NCBI RefSeq assembly: GCF_026914185.1
Contig: NC_070568.1
Span: forward strand, 6,717,501 to 6,781,500
Origin: Puccinia triticina
Lineage: Eukaryota; Basidiomycota; Pucciniomycetes; Pucciniales; Pucciniaceae
DNA: 64,000 bases
Direction of reading: 5' to 3'
Part shown: one piece after another, positions 35,538-45,670 of the stretch
Position numbering within the stretch: position 1 is the first letter of the stretch
Layout: each line of letters opens with the position of its first letter
Notes under the pieces: generated by a model
Told to the model about the DNA's origin: nothing
Databases searched by the model: none
The model's input: the letters and a program-made list of their open reading frames with translations, nothing else
Program-made: the position numbers and the translations under genes

Positions 35538-37122
35538 TGTTGAGGGACACAGGGACTGAAACAACGGGGGCTACCGTTACTCACGGAGGGGCTTGACAGT
35601 GAATGATAGGATTGATATTCAGTGAGGAAAAGAACAGCTAGTGAGAAACCGGTAGACTGTAGTAGTGGGCTGCTTGGTAGAAGCATATCTAAGTACAAGC
35701 ATACAAAGACTACATAACAGGCTTCACCATCTTAACATCCCCCCTTGCTGATAACCAAGCTATGATTCAGCAGTGCTAAAGAGCTCGGAAATTGGAAATT
35801 GTACTACTATAAGTTAAGATAACTAATACTAGTGGAATAACCATGAAGTAGGCTAAAGTATTACTGTAGCGTACTGAGAAAATATAAGGATGATAGCTAA
35901 CAAATATCAGTTACTCATAAACTACATGGACTTCTTCTTCATTGTCGTCTGAACCTGATTCATAACCGCCTAGCTTGACGACGGTGGCGGCGCCAGCTTT
36001 AGTTTTTCCGAAGTTCTTGAGTTTGGGACATTCAGATGATCGATGTCCGCGTCTGCCGCAGTTCGCGCATGCTACTTGTTTGGTGTAGGCAGCGGAGGCT
36101 GATGCGAGATCGTTAGATTTGTTTCCGTTGAGACTCACTTCGTGGGCTTCCATAGCTCCAACAACATCGTCTAGAGACATCTCGTTTGCGGTGTAGACGA
36201 TGGCGTCCCTGACGTTGGACCACAAGGAGTCAAGGCCTTGAACCAGTCTGTTGGCGATTTGATGATCGGTTGGAAGTTTGTCGACCGTCATTAGGTCGTT
36301 GGCCGCGACTCGTACATGACCAATCCAAAGAGCAATCGGTTCATTTGGATCGTGGCGAGCATTCCAAAAGGCTTCGTGGAGACGCATCCGACGGGCCCTT
36401 GTGTTTTTCTCGTAGGCGTTGATGATAGTGGAGTATAAACAAGAGGCCGGCTTGACTTTTTGGTATCGTTGAGAGAGAGGGTCCAATAAAGTGAGCCGAA
36501 TCGTGTGGCAGGCTAGATCCGATAGGGAGTCCCAGTCTGCGGCTATCTCTTTAGGATTGTAGCCCTTTGAGAAGTCGGCCAAACAAATTGCTGAGGCGTC
36601 TAGTTTGGCGTCCTCTTTAGGGCAAGTGAGGGTGCCCTTGACAATGTCGAGTGTGTTTTGCATTCCCAAAACGCCCTTGAGTCGGTCGCGCCACCGGGGA
36701 AAGACTGCTTCAGTTCCATCTAAGGTAGCGATTGAGGAGAGTATGGAGGAGACATTTTGAACTTGGCGGAAATTTGACATTGTTGGTCAAGGCGATCAAT
36801 AGTGTACTCGTGAGAATAGAAGATCGACTGTCTGACTAACGGCGAGTTTTGCTTCTGAGTCCGAGAGGATGAGGAGGCGGGTCGATGCGAAGATCTGAGC
36901 AAGACTGGAGGGTCTCATAACCTGTTGAGGGACACAGGGACTGAAACAACGGGGGCTACCGTTACTCACGGAGGGGCTTGACAGTGAATGATAGGATTGA
37001 TATTCAGTGAGGAAAAGAACAGCTAGTGAGAAACCGGTAGACTGTAGTAGTGGGCTGCTTGGTAGAAGCATATCTAAGTACAAGCATACAAAGACTACAT
37101 AACGGGCTTCACCATCTTAACA
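35538..37122 (-). mobile_element. Gag-only LTR retrotransposon (TR-GAG type), 1585 bp
   Basis: Two 200-bp LTRs (35538-35737 and 36923-37122) start TGTTAAGATGG on the minus strand and end CCTCAACA; I find one base difference between them. The target duplication CTCCT is at 35533-35537 and 37123-37127. The polypurine run AAGGGGGGA directly precedes the 3' LTR and a primer-binding candidate GGTTATGAGACCC directly follows the 5' LTR. The only gene is a gag; there is no protease, integrase or reverse transcriptase and no room for them. It splits the PUF pseudogene. It must be moved by the enzymes of another element. Confidence 0.95.
35911..36780 (-). CDS. Copia-type Gag of the gag-only element, 289 aa
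   Basis: One uninterrupted frame. Residues 20-200 fit a copia-type capsid (GAG/UBN2-like): FPRWRDRLKGVLGMQ near the start, a WNARHDP block, VAANDLMTVDKLPTDHQIAN and RLVQGLDSLWSNVRD. A CCHC knuckle CANCGRRGHRSSEC sits near residue 242, and the tail is acidic. It should form particles and bind element RNA. The stop lies about 170 bp from the 3' LTR. The intact frame and near-identical LTRs suggest a recent insertion with selection on gag kept until recently. Confidence 0.9.
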   Translation of the reverse strand: MSNFRQVQNVSSILSSIATLDGTEAVFPRWRDRLKGVLGMQNTLDIVKGTLTCPKEDAKLDASAICLADFSKGYNPKEIAADWDSLSDLACHTIRLTLLDPLSQRYQKVKPASCLYSTIINAYEKNTRARRMRLHEAFWNARHDPNEPIALWIGHVRVAANDLMTVDKLPTDHQIANRLVQGLDSLWSNVRDAIVYTANEMSLDDVVGAMEAHEVSLNGNKSNDLASASAAYTKQVACANCGRRGHRSSECPKLKNFGKTKAGAATVVKLGGYESGSDDNEEEVHVVYE

Positions 37123-37823
37123 CTCCTCGAGCAGCTCGCTTGCGATCTGGCCCAGGCCCATCTCTTCCTGGCTGAGCGTGTTGGAGTTGAACCGTTTGCG
37201 GATTTCTCTCAATCGGGCCGGGTCGGAGACTGCACTGACCAGTCTTCGGTGCGGGTCCAGCTGGTTGGTCGGCGGCGGGACGGTGGTGTAGTAGGTCACT
37301 GGCGGACGGAACTCGGCCGCCGCCAGCTGCTGGTCCTCCTCCTCGTACTGCTGGTGCTGCTTCTCATCTTCTGTCATCGGCTCAAGAGAGAGCTCTTTCA
37401 GCAGGAGTTGCATCTCCGTCATCGGAGGCAGAGGGGCTGTGCATGTTGTCAAGCTGGCTTCGCGGTTGAGCGAGGTGCCGCCGGACTCGTTAGCGACCAT
37501 TGCGGTGGGGGCCAGGGGGAAGCCGGCAGCCGTGTTCGGGATGCTCCCGCCCAGGGGAGGCCCGTTGAGCGCATGGATCCCATTGGGAATGAAGCTCATG
37601 GCCAGGTTGGAGCGGTAGTCCTGGATGCTGCCACTCAAGATCTGCTGGTCGAGCGAGACGGCCGAGGCGCCTTTGATCCGGGCAAGGGTCTCGTAGGCGA
37701 GCTGCTGCTGGGCCAGCTACTGGTCTTGCGACAGCCCGTCGAGTTGGCCCGAGGGCGAGAAGGTGCCAGGGGCTTTGACCGGAACGTTGACGTAAGTCCG
37801 GCAGCAGACGCAGGCTCTTGATG

Positions 37824-38253
37824 GGGCTGATACCAGGTCTCCAGTGCCATGAGAGATGAGAATGCTATTGTTGCTGGTGGTGGTGATTATGTTGGAGGAG
37901 GAGGAGGCACAAAGGTCTTGCCAAGAGATGTCGGCGCGCATGATAGAGGCAAAGGCGGCGCTGTGGAGCCGGTTGATGATCCGCTGGCCTGTGATGTGCA
38001 TGAGGATGATTTGGAAACTGTTAGCGCCTGAGCCAACAAGGAACAGGCCGGTGAGCAGGCCGACGACGGTGGGCAGGGAGCTCAAGAAGGCGCTGAGCTG
38101 TTTGGGGCTGGTGAACATGTCGATGAACCGGCCCCACAGGAAGGACTTTGACAGAATGACGGTCGATGAGATGGCCAGGAGGCCGCCGGCGATTGACAGC
38201 ATCTGTGAATCTGGCCTGGCCAGTGGGTTGAGTCGCCGGAGGTCCGAGATCAT
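37824..38253 (-). pseudogene. ABC half-transporter N-terminal fragment (fused to PUF copy)
   Basis: From the ATG at 38253: DLRRLNPLARPDSQML, a membrane stretch GGLLAISSTVILSKSFLWGR with FIDMF, a second membrane stretch, ANSFQIILMHITGQRIINRL and FASIMRADISWQD, ending TGDLVS. This is the start of the transmembrane domain of a mitochondrial-type ABC half transporter (Mdl1/ABCB10-like), where GQR and TGDL(I/V)SRL are conserved. No nucleotide-binding domain follows; the frame runs directly into PUF sequence near 37824. A run of Ser/Asn codons is inserted before TGDLVS. It may have an upstream exon near 38290-38360. Clearly a chimeric fragment, not a working transporter. Confidence 0.75.
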
Positions 38254-38771
38254 GACTTTTTTTGGGTGTTGCTGTTGTTGCTGTTACTGATGGTTTTTGG
38301 GGTTGGCTGCTGGTCAGAAGGGTGTGAGTTTTGAATGAGTGGGATGGCCGCGCCGCACTCACATCAAGGAAAAGGTGAAGCTGTTGAGTCGTAGTCAGTG
38401 CCGCGTCAGATATACATCAGGGGTGTGGCGGTGGCGTTGTTGTCAACCAGCATGCAGGGCGGAGTTGAGGCAAGCTTGCTGGTGGAACGCATATAAAAGG
38501 GGGTGCCCTTGTGTGTTCGGATAATCCCCCAGGCGTCCTCTGCCGCTGTACTTCCAGCGTGCGGTTCGTCCTCAACCCCCTCCGCTGTTGCACTTGCACA
38601 GTTTGAGGGGCTCTACTCGGTGGCCCCCCTTTGCATAATGCCTTCAATGCGGCGCGCTGGGGGCCATCCACCCACTATTTTAACCCCTGCTAGACAGGGA
38701 TGGATAGTGGGTCCAGTTTGTGATGTTTGGATTTTGTGTTTAGAAGGCTTGTTTTTATAATTGGTTTTTTT

Positions 38772-38982
38772 GAAAGAGGGAACCCTTGCATTTTTTTTTG
38801 TAATTTGGTTGATTTGTAGGGGGAACCCTTGATCTTTGTTTCTGTGTTTCTCTGGCTTTAATAAACTTGGATTTTTGAAAGAGGGTCAAACCCTTGCATT
38901 TTTTTTTGTAATTTGGTTGATTTGTAGGGGGAACCCTTGATCTTTGTTTCTGTGTTTCTCTGGCTTTAATAAACTTGGATTG
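38772..38982. repeat. Two tandem copies of a 105-bp unit
   Basis: Units start GAAAGAGGG at 38772 and 38877 and share the block with a long T run, GTAATTTGGTTGATTTG, GGGGGAACCCTTGATC and GGCTTTAATAAACTTGGATT almost without change. Near identity suggests a recent duplication within N3. Confidence 0.9.
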
Positions 38983-39000
38983 ATATTATAATTATTACTA

Positions 39001-39514
39001 TTATGATCTTTCTATTTAGATGGGTGATGGAAGCGGAAGTAATTTCTTAATATTACTATTTATGCTGGCATGGGGAAGAAAGGGAAAAAGAAGGGGCAGA
39101 AAAGGCCTCCTTATATAGTAAATAATCTAGTCTGATAGTGGATTTTACAAGTGTGGAATAGAATACTACTTTGGGATGCTGTAGATGATATTTGTGAAAT
39201 AGTATACTACTTTGGGTTATGATCACTTGGCTTGTTCCTCTTTGGGGCGAAAACATTGTCTAAGAGTAGATTTTCTAGCCTGTGATAATGGAATCTTTCA
39301 GAAGTGTCCCCTTCAGTCCTAGAGTAGATTTATACTATGTAATGTATGTGAAACTAGGATTCTACTATGTACTTGAATATGTAATTAAATAGTCTAGTAC
39401 TGGTTTTCTGGGTGATAAAATAATTGGGAAATCTGTGTAAGAGGTTGATTGTAGTATGTTTTGTACTATATTGGTTTTGTTTGTACTTTATAATATACTA
39501 TTATATTAATTTTT
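39001..39514. other. AT-rich LTR-like sequence, right part of N3
   Basis: No coding potential. GAATACTACTTTGGGATG and GTATACTACTTTGGGTTA form a short diverged direct pair. Together with 40862-40912 this is probably LTR sequence, split by the foldback element. Confidence 0.4.
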
Positions 39515-40861
39515 GGACCTACTTCGCGCAGCAGCGGAAAACTCTTCGCGCACAGAATTGACCGTCCCCCAACGTCGAGCCCGCTGTGCGCGCAAGCCGA
39601 AAAATACTTTGCGCACAGTGACTTCCCCCGAAAGAAGGAGGTGATTTTTCCGAATTTTTTTTTGATTGATCAAAAGAGGGGGTTTTACTTGCCCCCTCCA
39701 AAAAATATTGGATTTTTTGAAGGTGTCCTTGTGATGCAAAAAAAAATCATAATATTAATCCAAAAAAAAGGCACCCGCTACCCCGATAGCCCACCCCGGG
39801 GCCTTTGTACCTGCTCAAACTTAAGTGGTCGGGTACCCAGCCCCTCGAAAAGAAAGTTTCCGGGCCCGGCTATCCCCCAGCCGCCGTGCCGATGGCCGGC
39901 ACAGGCCATCGAGCGGAGTTGCACACTCCCCCGATGACCGGCCTGCCAGCACACATGTGTGCATCTAGCACAATTTACCGGTCATTGAGGGGATTGTGTA
40001 CTCCTCTTGATGGCCACTCTGTCCCGGTCATCGAGTGGAGTACATACTTCCCTCAATGACCGGTCATCGAGGGAAGGATGTACTCCTCCCGAGAGGAGTA
40101 CACTCCCCTCGGTGACCCGATTACTCCGGTCGTCGAGAGGAGTGAACATTCCTCTTGATGACCGGAACGGACCCGGTCATTGAGGGAAGGATGTACTCCT
40201 CTCGATGACCGGCATGGACCCGGTCATCGAGAGGAGTACATACTCCCCCGATGACCAGGTTGCTCCGGTCATCGAGAGCAGTGAACACTCCCCTTGATGA
40301 CCGGAACGGACCCGGTCATCGAGGGAAGTATGTACTCCACTCGATGACCGGGACAGAGTGGCCATCGAGAGGAGTACACAATCCCCTCAATGACCGGTAA
40401 ATTGTGCTAGATGCACACATGTGTGCTGGCAGGCCGGTCATCGGGGGAGTGTGCAACTCCGCTCGATGGCCTGTGCCGGCCATCGGCACGGCGGCTGGGG
40501 GATAGCCGGGCCCGGAAACTTTCTTTTCGAGGGGCTGGGTACCCGACCGCTTGAGTCTTAGCAGGTGAAAAGTCCCCGGGGTGGGCTATTGGGGTAGCGG
40601 GTGCCTTTTTTTGGATATTAATTATGTTTTTTTTTTTACATGACAAGGACACCCCCAAAAAATCCAATATTTTTTGGAGAGGGCAATTAAGACCCCCTCT
40701 TTTGATTAATCAAAAAAAAATTGAGAAAAATCCCCTCCTTCTTTCGGGGGAAGTCGCTGTGCGCGAAGTATTTTTCGGCTTGCGCGCACAGCGGGCTTGA
40801 CGTCAGGGGATGGTCGATTCTGTGCGCGAAGAGTTTTTCGCTGCTGCGCGAAGTAGGTCCG
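39515..40861. mobile_element. 1.35-kb foldback palindrome built of hairpin units
   Basis: Both ends read GGACCTACTTCGCGCAGCAG in opposite orientation and the two halves stay complementary to the centre near 40195, giving arms of about 670 bp. The outer 300 bp of each arm are unique; the inner part is a series of units with CCGGTCATCGAG facing CTCGATGACCGG across a spacer of about 15 bp, so each unit is itself a hairpin. TTAATTTTT flanks the left end (39506-39514) and, one base out, the right end (40862-40870): a 9-bp duplication, as made by Mutator-like transposases. There is no gene inside. Likely a non-autonomous MULE-type or other foldback element. Confidence 0.85.
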
Positions 40862-40916
40862 TTAATTTTTCACTATTTTTGACGTGTTTGGAAGTGGTTT
40901 AGTCTTACCACACCGC

Positions 40917-43496
40917 CCAGTTTTGGCTTTTGGAGCACGCCATAGCTTGCTTATGGTTTTTTGGCTCAATGGAGACAGTGACGGTATAAGCTTGCTTTCG
41001 TTCCCTCTTTCCGGTGAGGATGTTTTGGCTATCAATCCCGCCAATGATGGTTCTCAACGGCAGTGCTTGGTTATCATCCAATTGGGGAGAGCGCAGCGCC
41101 TCATCATTGCTGTTTGTACTTGTGGTGTGTAGCTGCTTAAGAACGTCCACCATCTGCCGCTCCTCTCCATCACTTTTGAGATCTTCCTTGCTGCCTTCTA
41201 GTCCAGGCAGATCCTCCTCTTCTTCAAAGGGAAAATCAGCCTGCGCCGAGAAATTTGGCATCCAATCGTTGCTTGCGGCAAGATGACCCCATCTGATGGA
41301 TCCACAGACAGGAAAGAAGCTTTCATCAAAATGGGCGTGCTTGGTTATGATGACTTGCTTATCTTCGAGTCGGCAGATTTTGTAAGACAAGTAGTAGTTC
41401 TCCTACCCGACTAGCACTCCTTCCCACGAGATGGGATCGAATTTGTTGATTCGATGTTGCTTTGGTTTTACCACCCACACCCGACAGCCGAAAGGCCGGA
41501 AGAACTTCATGTTGGGTGTGGTTTTGAAAAGAAGCTCTACTGGACATTTCTTGCTTTTCAACAGCAAAGGCAAACAATTTGTCGTTGCGGTAGCCATTCG
41601 AACCGCTTCACCCCACCATTCAGGGGCTAGATTCGATTGCATAATCATGCACTGAGTCATTTCAATCAGAGTCCGATTTGCCCTCTCGGCTAGACCGTTG
41701 TTCTGCGGTGTGTACGGTGGTGCAACATGATGTTGGACACCCGCTTCTTGCAGAAGTGCTCCCAACGTCTTGTTACAGAATTCGCCACCTCCGTCCGTCA
41801 CGAGCCTTTTCATGGTATGGCCGGTTTGTTTTTTGAAAAGTTTCCTGAAGTTTTCGATAGCTTCAACTGCCTGACTTTTTTCTTTGAGTATGACTGAATG
41901 AATGTATCCAGTGTATTGATCGACCAGTGTCAGGAAGTATTGGGCGTGGCCATTAGTTGACAGCGAGATTGGGCCCACTAGATCACCATGGATGACTTCC
42001 AGTGGCGCGTTCGAGGGTTTGAAATGGCTCTTGCATGGCAATCAAGCGGCTTTACCCTGCATACATGCGGAGCATGCGTGAGTCTTGGTTAAATCGAGGG
42101 TAACTGGTATGGCGGTAGCAATTCTCAATGCGCAGGCATGCCTGAGGCGGTTATGCCATTTCACAAAGTCAGAGGGTGGATTCGCAGCTTCAGATAAGAG
42201 ACTGACTGGAAGAATATTTTCCGGGTCAAGAACCCCTTTGATCTCAAGAAGATCATTGCTGACATCGACCGAGAAAGGTTGTCCATCGTCAATCTTCACA
42301 GCAAATCCGTTGAGACCTTGTTGTATCAGTGCTCGCGTTTTCATCAACTGCACGAACGAAACCAAATTGCGGGTGAGTGCCGGCACATAGAGTGCGTCTT
42401 TAAGCGTAAGAGTCCCTCTGTTGGCGAGAGGAAGGGTGGCGTCTCCCCGAGCTGTCGCAACTAGAGTTCCCGGACCACTACCCGTTAAAATGTCAATCTT
42501 CGCAAGGCTGGTCTGCTTGAAGTAGCCAAGAGCGTTCAGCATGTGGTTGCTGGCCCCAGAATCGAGAATGGTGGTTTGCCGCTGAGCGCTCTTTGATTCT
42601 GATAGATAGCTGAAAGAAGGCCTGATGTTGTCGTCCGGCAGTGTTTCACTTTGTTGAGGCATGGTGTGGTACAACAACCCACTTGCTGCTTTCTCCGCTT
42701 TTCTCTTTTCAAGAGCTTCCTGGTACTTCTTTGAGTGGAGAGCCCAACAGTTTTCTTTGGTATGATTCAAGGCTGGATTGTGCTTCTTGTTATAGCATTT
42801 GATTGGGTTGTAGGGCTTCTTCTTCTTGCTGGTGGTGTTGGCCACAAGTGCAGTTGTAGCTCCATTTGCCACGCTCGAGTCGGGTGCTTTTCGTTTATTA
42901 GAGTTTTTGAATCTACCCACTTCTCTGAGCTGGTTGATCACAAATTTGGGTTTTCCTAGTGCATTCAAGTCGCCGAAGAGACTTTGCATGAGAAATGGCC
43001 TCTTTTTAGTTATGCGGCTGATAATGCTGCAGCAGACAACGAAGTCAGGAACAACCATGGAGAGTGAATCGAATTTTGCTGGACATTCTTTGATACCAGC
43101 AATGTATGCACCCATATCGTCATTAAACTGAGTATCCTCCCACTGAGCCCAGACTTCGTAGCTGGCCAAAATGGAATCTGAGGTGTATACCGATTTGAAC
43201 ATCTGCCAAAGTTCATAGGGATTCTTCGAGTTATTTTTCTTGACGATTGTGTTGAAGACGCCGTCAGTGAGATTTGAGCACAGTAGGTTTGCGGCTCTTT
43301 GAGCTTTTGCCTTAGTTCTGGTGTTCATGTCCGGCAATGGAGGCTCGTCAATGAAACGTTCGAGATTGAACTCCGCCAAGGCCGTGCAAATCTTTTTCTC
43401 CCATATTTCGAAGTTTTCGCCCGTGAACTTAGGCACTTTCATAGTCGGTTTTCCTCCGAGGCTAGAATCGCTCAATTCATCATTTGAATTAGCCAT
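40917..43496 (-). pseudogene. Copia Gag, protease and integrase, with nonsense codons
   Basis: Starts MANSNDELSDSS at 43496. Residues 1-200 are copia Gag; a degenerate knuckle CYNKKHNPALNHTKENC replaces a normal CCHC (near residue 245). Protease active site ILDSGASNHM near 315. Then the GAG-pre-integrase zinc segment WHNRLRHACALRI...CSACMQGKA. A TGA (42042) interrupts, followed by integrase with VIHGDLVGPIS, VTDGGGEFCNKT and NNGLAERANRTLIE, i.e. D, D and E catalytic positions. A TAG (about 41403) interrupts after GVLVG before ENYYLSYKI; then an acidic linker and EPKNHKQAMACSKSQNWA, the start of reverse transcriptase, where N3 is inserted. Two stops make it non-functional; the TGA fits a CGA-to-TGA change. 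Confidence 0.9.
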
Positions 43497-43570
43497 TTTA
43501 CCGTCCTGCTCCTAGTTTGCTCGGAGTTGATTGGTTCTGAGGTAGCGTTTGAGTACCAAGACTGTAAATC
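43497..43570 (-). other. Copia 5' leader with primer-binding region
   Basis: On the minus strand the LTR ends GAAAATTTTCA and is followed by GATTTACAGTCTTGGTACTC, then the gag start 50 bp later. The position is right for the tRNA primer-binding site; the tRNA was not identified. Confidence 0.5.
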
Positions 43571-44070
43571 TGAAAATTTTCAAGCAACTAAGAGCAGGCA
43601 ATAGGCCGCTCTCTACTGAGAATAATGAGAAATGAGAAAAGTAAAATGTGCTGATATCGACTTGAGTCAGAGTTACACCCTTTTGCCTTTTTGGCCTTAG
43701 GGTCCCTGCGATTATCCACTAGCGAAGCGGCGGAGGTTTTGTTTGGCTTTTTCTGCGACTGTTTTCCTTTCTCTTTGAGAGGAGTCGGTTTGAGCGGTTT
43801 TTTTCCTGAGAGTCTAAGCCTTTTGTGTTAGCTGATATTCTTGCTCTTAAAGACTGGGAGCCGGGATTTTCCACAAGCCAGAGTCTGCTGATTGTTGGAG
43901 TTGAATCTGCAAAACATCAAATTGATGTGTCAGCTTTGCAACCCTGTGAAGCCAGTTTTGGACTGCGGAGATGGTTCACTTTGCTTACCATTTTCCGCAG
44001 CTAATGTAGATCTGGGCCGCTTTCCCAATTTATGGGAATGCGGCCATTCACCTAGGCATGTAATCTCACA
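43571..44070 (-). repeat. Copia LTR-A, right copy (5' LTR)
   Basis: 500 bp from TGAAAATTTTCAAG to GTAATCTCACA on the plus strand, matching the left copy and lacking three of its blocks. Followed by ATTAT, the target duplication. Confidence 0.9.
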
Positions 44071-44075
44071 ATTAT

Positions 44076-45670
44076 CCGGATCCTTTGGTACGACACACCG
44101 TCTTCCAGTATATAATCAGCCGCTTCCTTCGGAAAAAACTCCTTTCAGGTCCGGTATTTATGCATTCTTTTTCAGAGGTTTGTAATTGTTTGGTTGGATG
44201 GTTCCAAAACCTGACTAGTCCTTCAAAAGAATAACTAAATATGCTGTTGAGAATATGGTTTTGTTGATGAATATGATTCCTTTCGCCGCTTGAAGTTGAG
44301 ATCCGTAGACGATGGTATTTCTGGTTATATGGTTGAAATTGATTATCCGTTGTCAATCAAACAAGATTATCCTATCACATTGGGGACTCCCTTGTAAGAC
44401 TCAAAAGTGGTCGTGAAACCCTTTTGCTGAATGGAGAAGGGGATGATGGAGGTGCAAACTCTGCCCTTCTATACTATCAGATAACAAGACCCACCAAGCT
44501 AAGCTTGGCAAGTTTTAATCAAGTGATAGGTCTGGTCTAGTTCCAGATGAAGTTGTTCAATGACAGGTATGTGAGAGTTGAGAGGGTTTATGATGATGGA
44601 AAGGGTGAAAGTTGACTCAATGTTTCCGGTGGGGGTTGAACACAGGTCTTCAAGAGGGTGGTATAGAAAGTTGAGAGGAGTGTCTGGACTGAGAAGGGTA
44701 TATGTCTCAGTAGGTAGTTGAACCAAGAACTGGGTAACTCGTGACAGGTGCATGATATGCAACCAGGAGGTATGAGAGTATGAGAATATGAGAGTGAGCT
44801 CAGTGGTTATTGCAGATGAGAGGGATGATATGGTAATGTTATAAAGTGTAAGGGTGATGATAAAGGCTGATGGGTGATATCTGTATAACTGCACTGCTAG
44901 CATATTTGGCAGGGATGAAGTCATCCCAGTTTAACTGGGATGCTCTCAACCAATTTAAAATGGGCTGATCTTAACCCAGCTAATTATACTGGCAGTGCTG
45001 GTGGGTACTGAACTGAGGGAAAAACAACTGGGGGGAGAGAAAAGTAAGGGATTTTAGCTACAAGGGGGACCCTGGATGAGGGATTTTAGCTGGGGGGCTG
45101 CGTACAAGTGGTGTCAGAAGATACTAAATACAGGCAGAAAGTGGGGTGAGAAATGAAAGATGATGTCATACTAATGCAAGGAGCGCAAAAACGAAGCGGG
45201 GAATGTCAAATACAGAGGTACTTCATGCAAGGGGTGCATGAGTGGTGTCAGACTAATGCAAGGAGTGCAGAAATGGGGTCAGAAGACTGCATGCAGCTGC
45301 AAAGGGTGCATAAATGAGGCGGGGACATGTCAAATACAGAAGAAATGGGGTTAGTCCCCTGAATAAGCAATGGAGATAAGAGGGATAGAAAAGAGTATGT
45401 GTTTGGCTGGGGCTGAGTATGCATATACTTGGGAAAGGTGACTTGAGGGGTGTGACAGGTTGAAGACTGGGGCTGGCCGTGTCCATGAGGGTCCAAGAGG
45501 GTGTAACTTCCAATCCAGCGGGGTTCCAGTGACGCTTCCAGTGGTGACTAAGAGTAAAATTGGCCGTAGAATCCATTTCTGAGGTCTATCTGGTGGTATC
45601 TTGAGGCGTATTGTGAGTAACTATGTAGTATAGAAAAAACTTTTGATTTTTCACTTTTCCGTCTACCACA
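44076..45670 (-). mobile_element. LTR-C copy 2, outer part (right of copia insertion)
   Basis: Continues copy 2 of LTR-C from CCGGATCCTTTGG to the terminal GTCTACCACA at 45670. It matches 2290-2740 closely (for example the AGAAGGGGATGATGGAGGTG and CCAAGCTAAGCTTGGCAAG segments), then diverges in the U3-like part, with shared GAGGGATTTTAGCT blocks, and matches again at the end. The plus-strand flank is GCGG. Short minus-strand frames here have no family motif. Confidence 0.75.

Larger units (their letters stand above)
34280..37823 (-). pseudogene. PUF (Pumilio-type) RNA-binding protein gene, captured and broken
   Basis: Minus-strand blocks in order: VKAPGTFSPSGQLDGLSQDQ then a TAG where tyrosine would fit, AYETLARIKGASAVSLDQQI, a Pro/Gln-rich linker, RKRFNSNTLSQEEMGLGQIA, then after a nested element EIIYLSLDYIG, PIKMLMLERYAPHLAIIGCH, MRLISQNLRPFGPPLLLDSL, GNYVMQCCLRFGAP, FNAIVHRCWEVAQTRFG, RTCLE-like repeat and a tail with KKLAEEVGLPPM. 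This is the PUF repeat domain that binds mRNA 3' UTRs, of the fungal Jsn1/Puf1-like type. Breaks: the nonsense codon, a deletion at DYIG, a 4-bp TACA duplication near 35255 shifting frame, and the 1.6-kb gag-only insertion. An intron near 34665-34725 is kept, so this was a DNA-level copy. Its 5' end fuses to an ABC transporter. Confidence 0.8.
33341..40912. mobile_element. 7.6-kb LTR-ended element N3 carrying host gene fragments
   Basis: Interrupts the copia element between integrase and reverse transcriptase: CCGC occurs at 33337-33340 and again at 40913-40916, and joining the flanks restores a continuous coding frame (QNWA|DAEEKE). The left end starts TGTGGAACTTC and its first 130 bp resemble the LTR-D end (GAGCTTGGAAGGGAAA, then a block near AACTCTGGAAGAA and CACTAAGAAT); the right end is TTACCACA. 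The interior holds no retroelement polymerase; instead it has a PUF-domain pseudogene and an ABC transporter start, both on the minus strand with introns retained. Two separate LTRs could not be delimited, so it may be a large non-autonomous derivative. Sequence 33400-34150 is AT-rich with no identified gene. Confidence 0.7.
28847..44070 (-). mobile_element. Copia-type LTR retrotransposon carrying nested insertions
   Basis: Bounded by a left LTR (28847-29765, enlarged by a nested solo LTR) and a right LTR (43571-44070), with target duplication ATTAT at 28842-28846 and 44071-44075. The order on the minus strand from the right is LTR, primer-binding region, Gag, protease DSGAS, integrase, reverse transcriptase, RNase H, LTR, which is the Ty1/copia order. 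The integrase part ends at QNWA (about 40917) and coding resumes at DAEEKEINNM (33336), joining to a normal copia reverse transcriptase start once the 7.6-kb insertion is removed. The two LTRs differ by three blocks (about 215 bp in all) present only in the left one, so the insertion is old or the LTRs recombined. Stops show the element is dead. Confidence 0.85.

Noticed and set aside
34229..35559. Plus-strand ORFs of 174-275 codons
   Set aside because: They are antisense shadows of GC-rich PUF coding sequence, with no motifs.
35120..35698. 192-residue ORF starting MYLDMLLPSSP, repeated at 29592 and 36796
   Set aside because: The shared start is LTR-B sequence read in one frame; the rest is out-of-frame PUF.
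30785..43496. Two separate copia elements (pol C-terminus left, gag-integrase right)
   Set aside because: Shared flanking duplication ATTAT, matching LTRs and exact coding continuity across N3 show one element.
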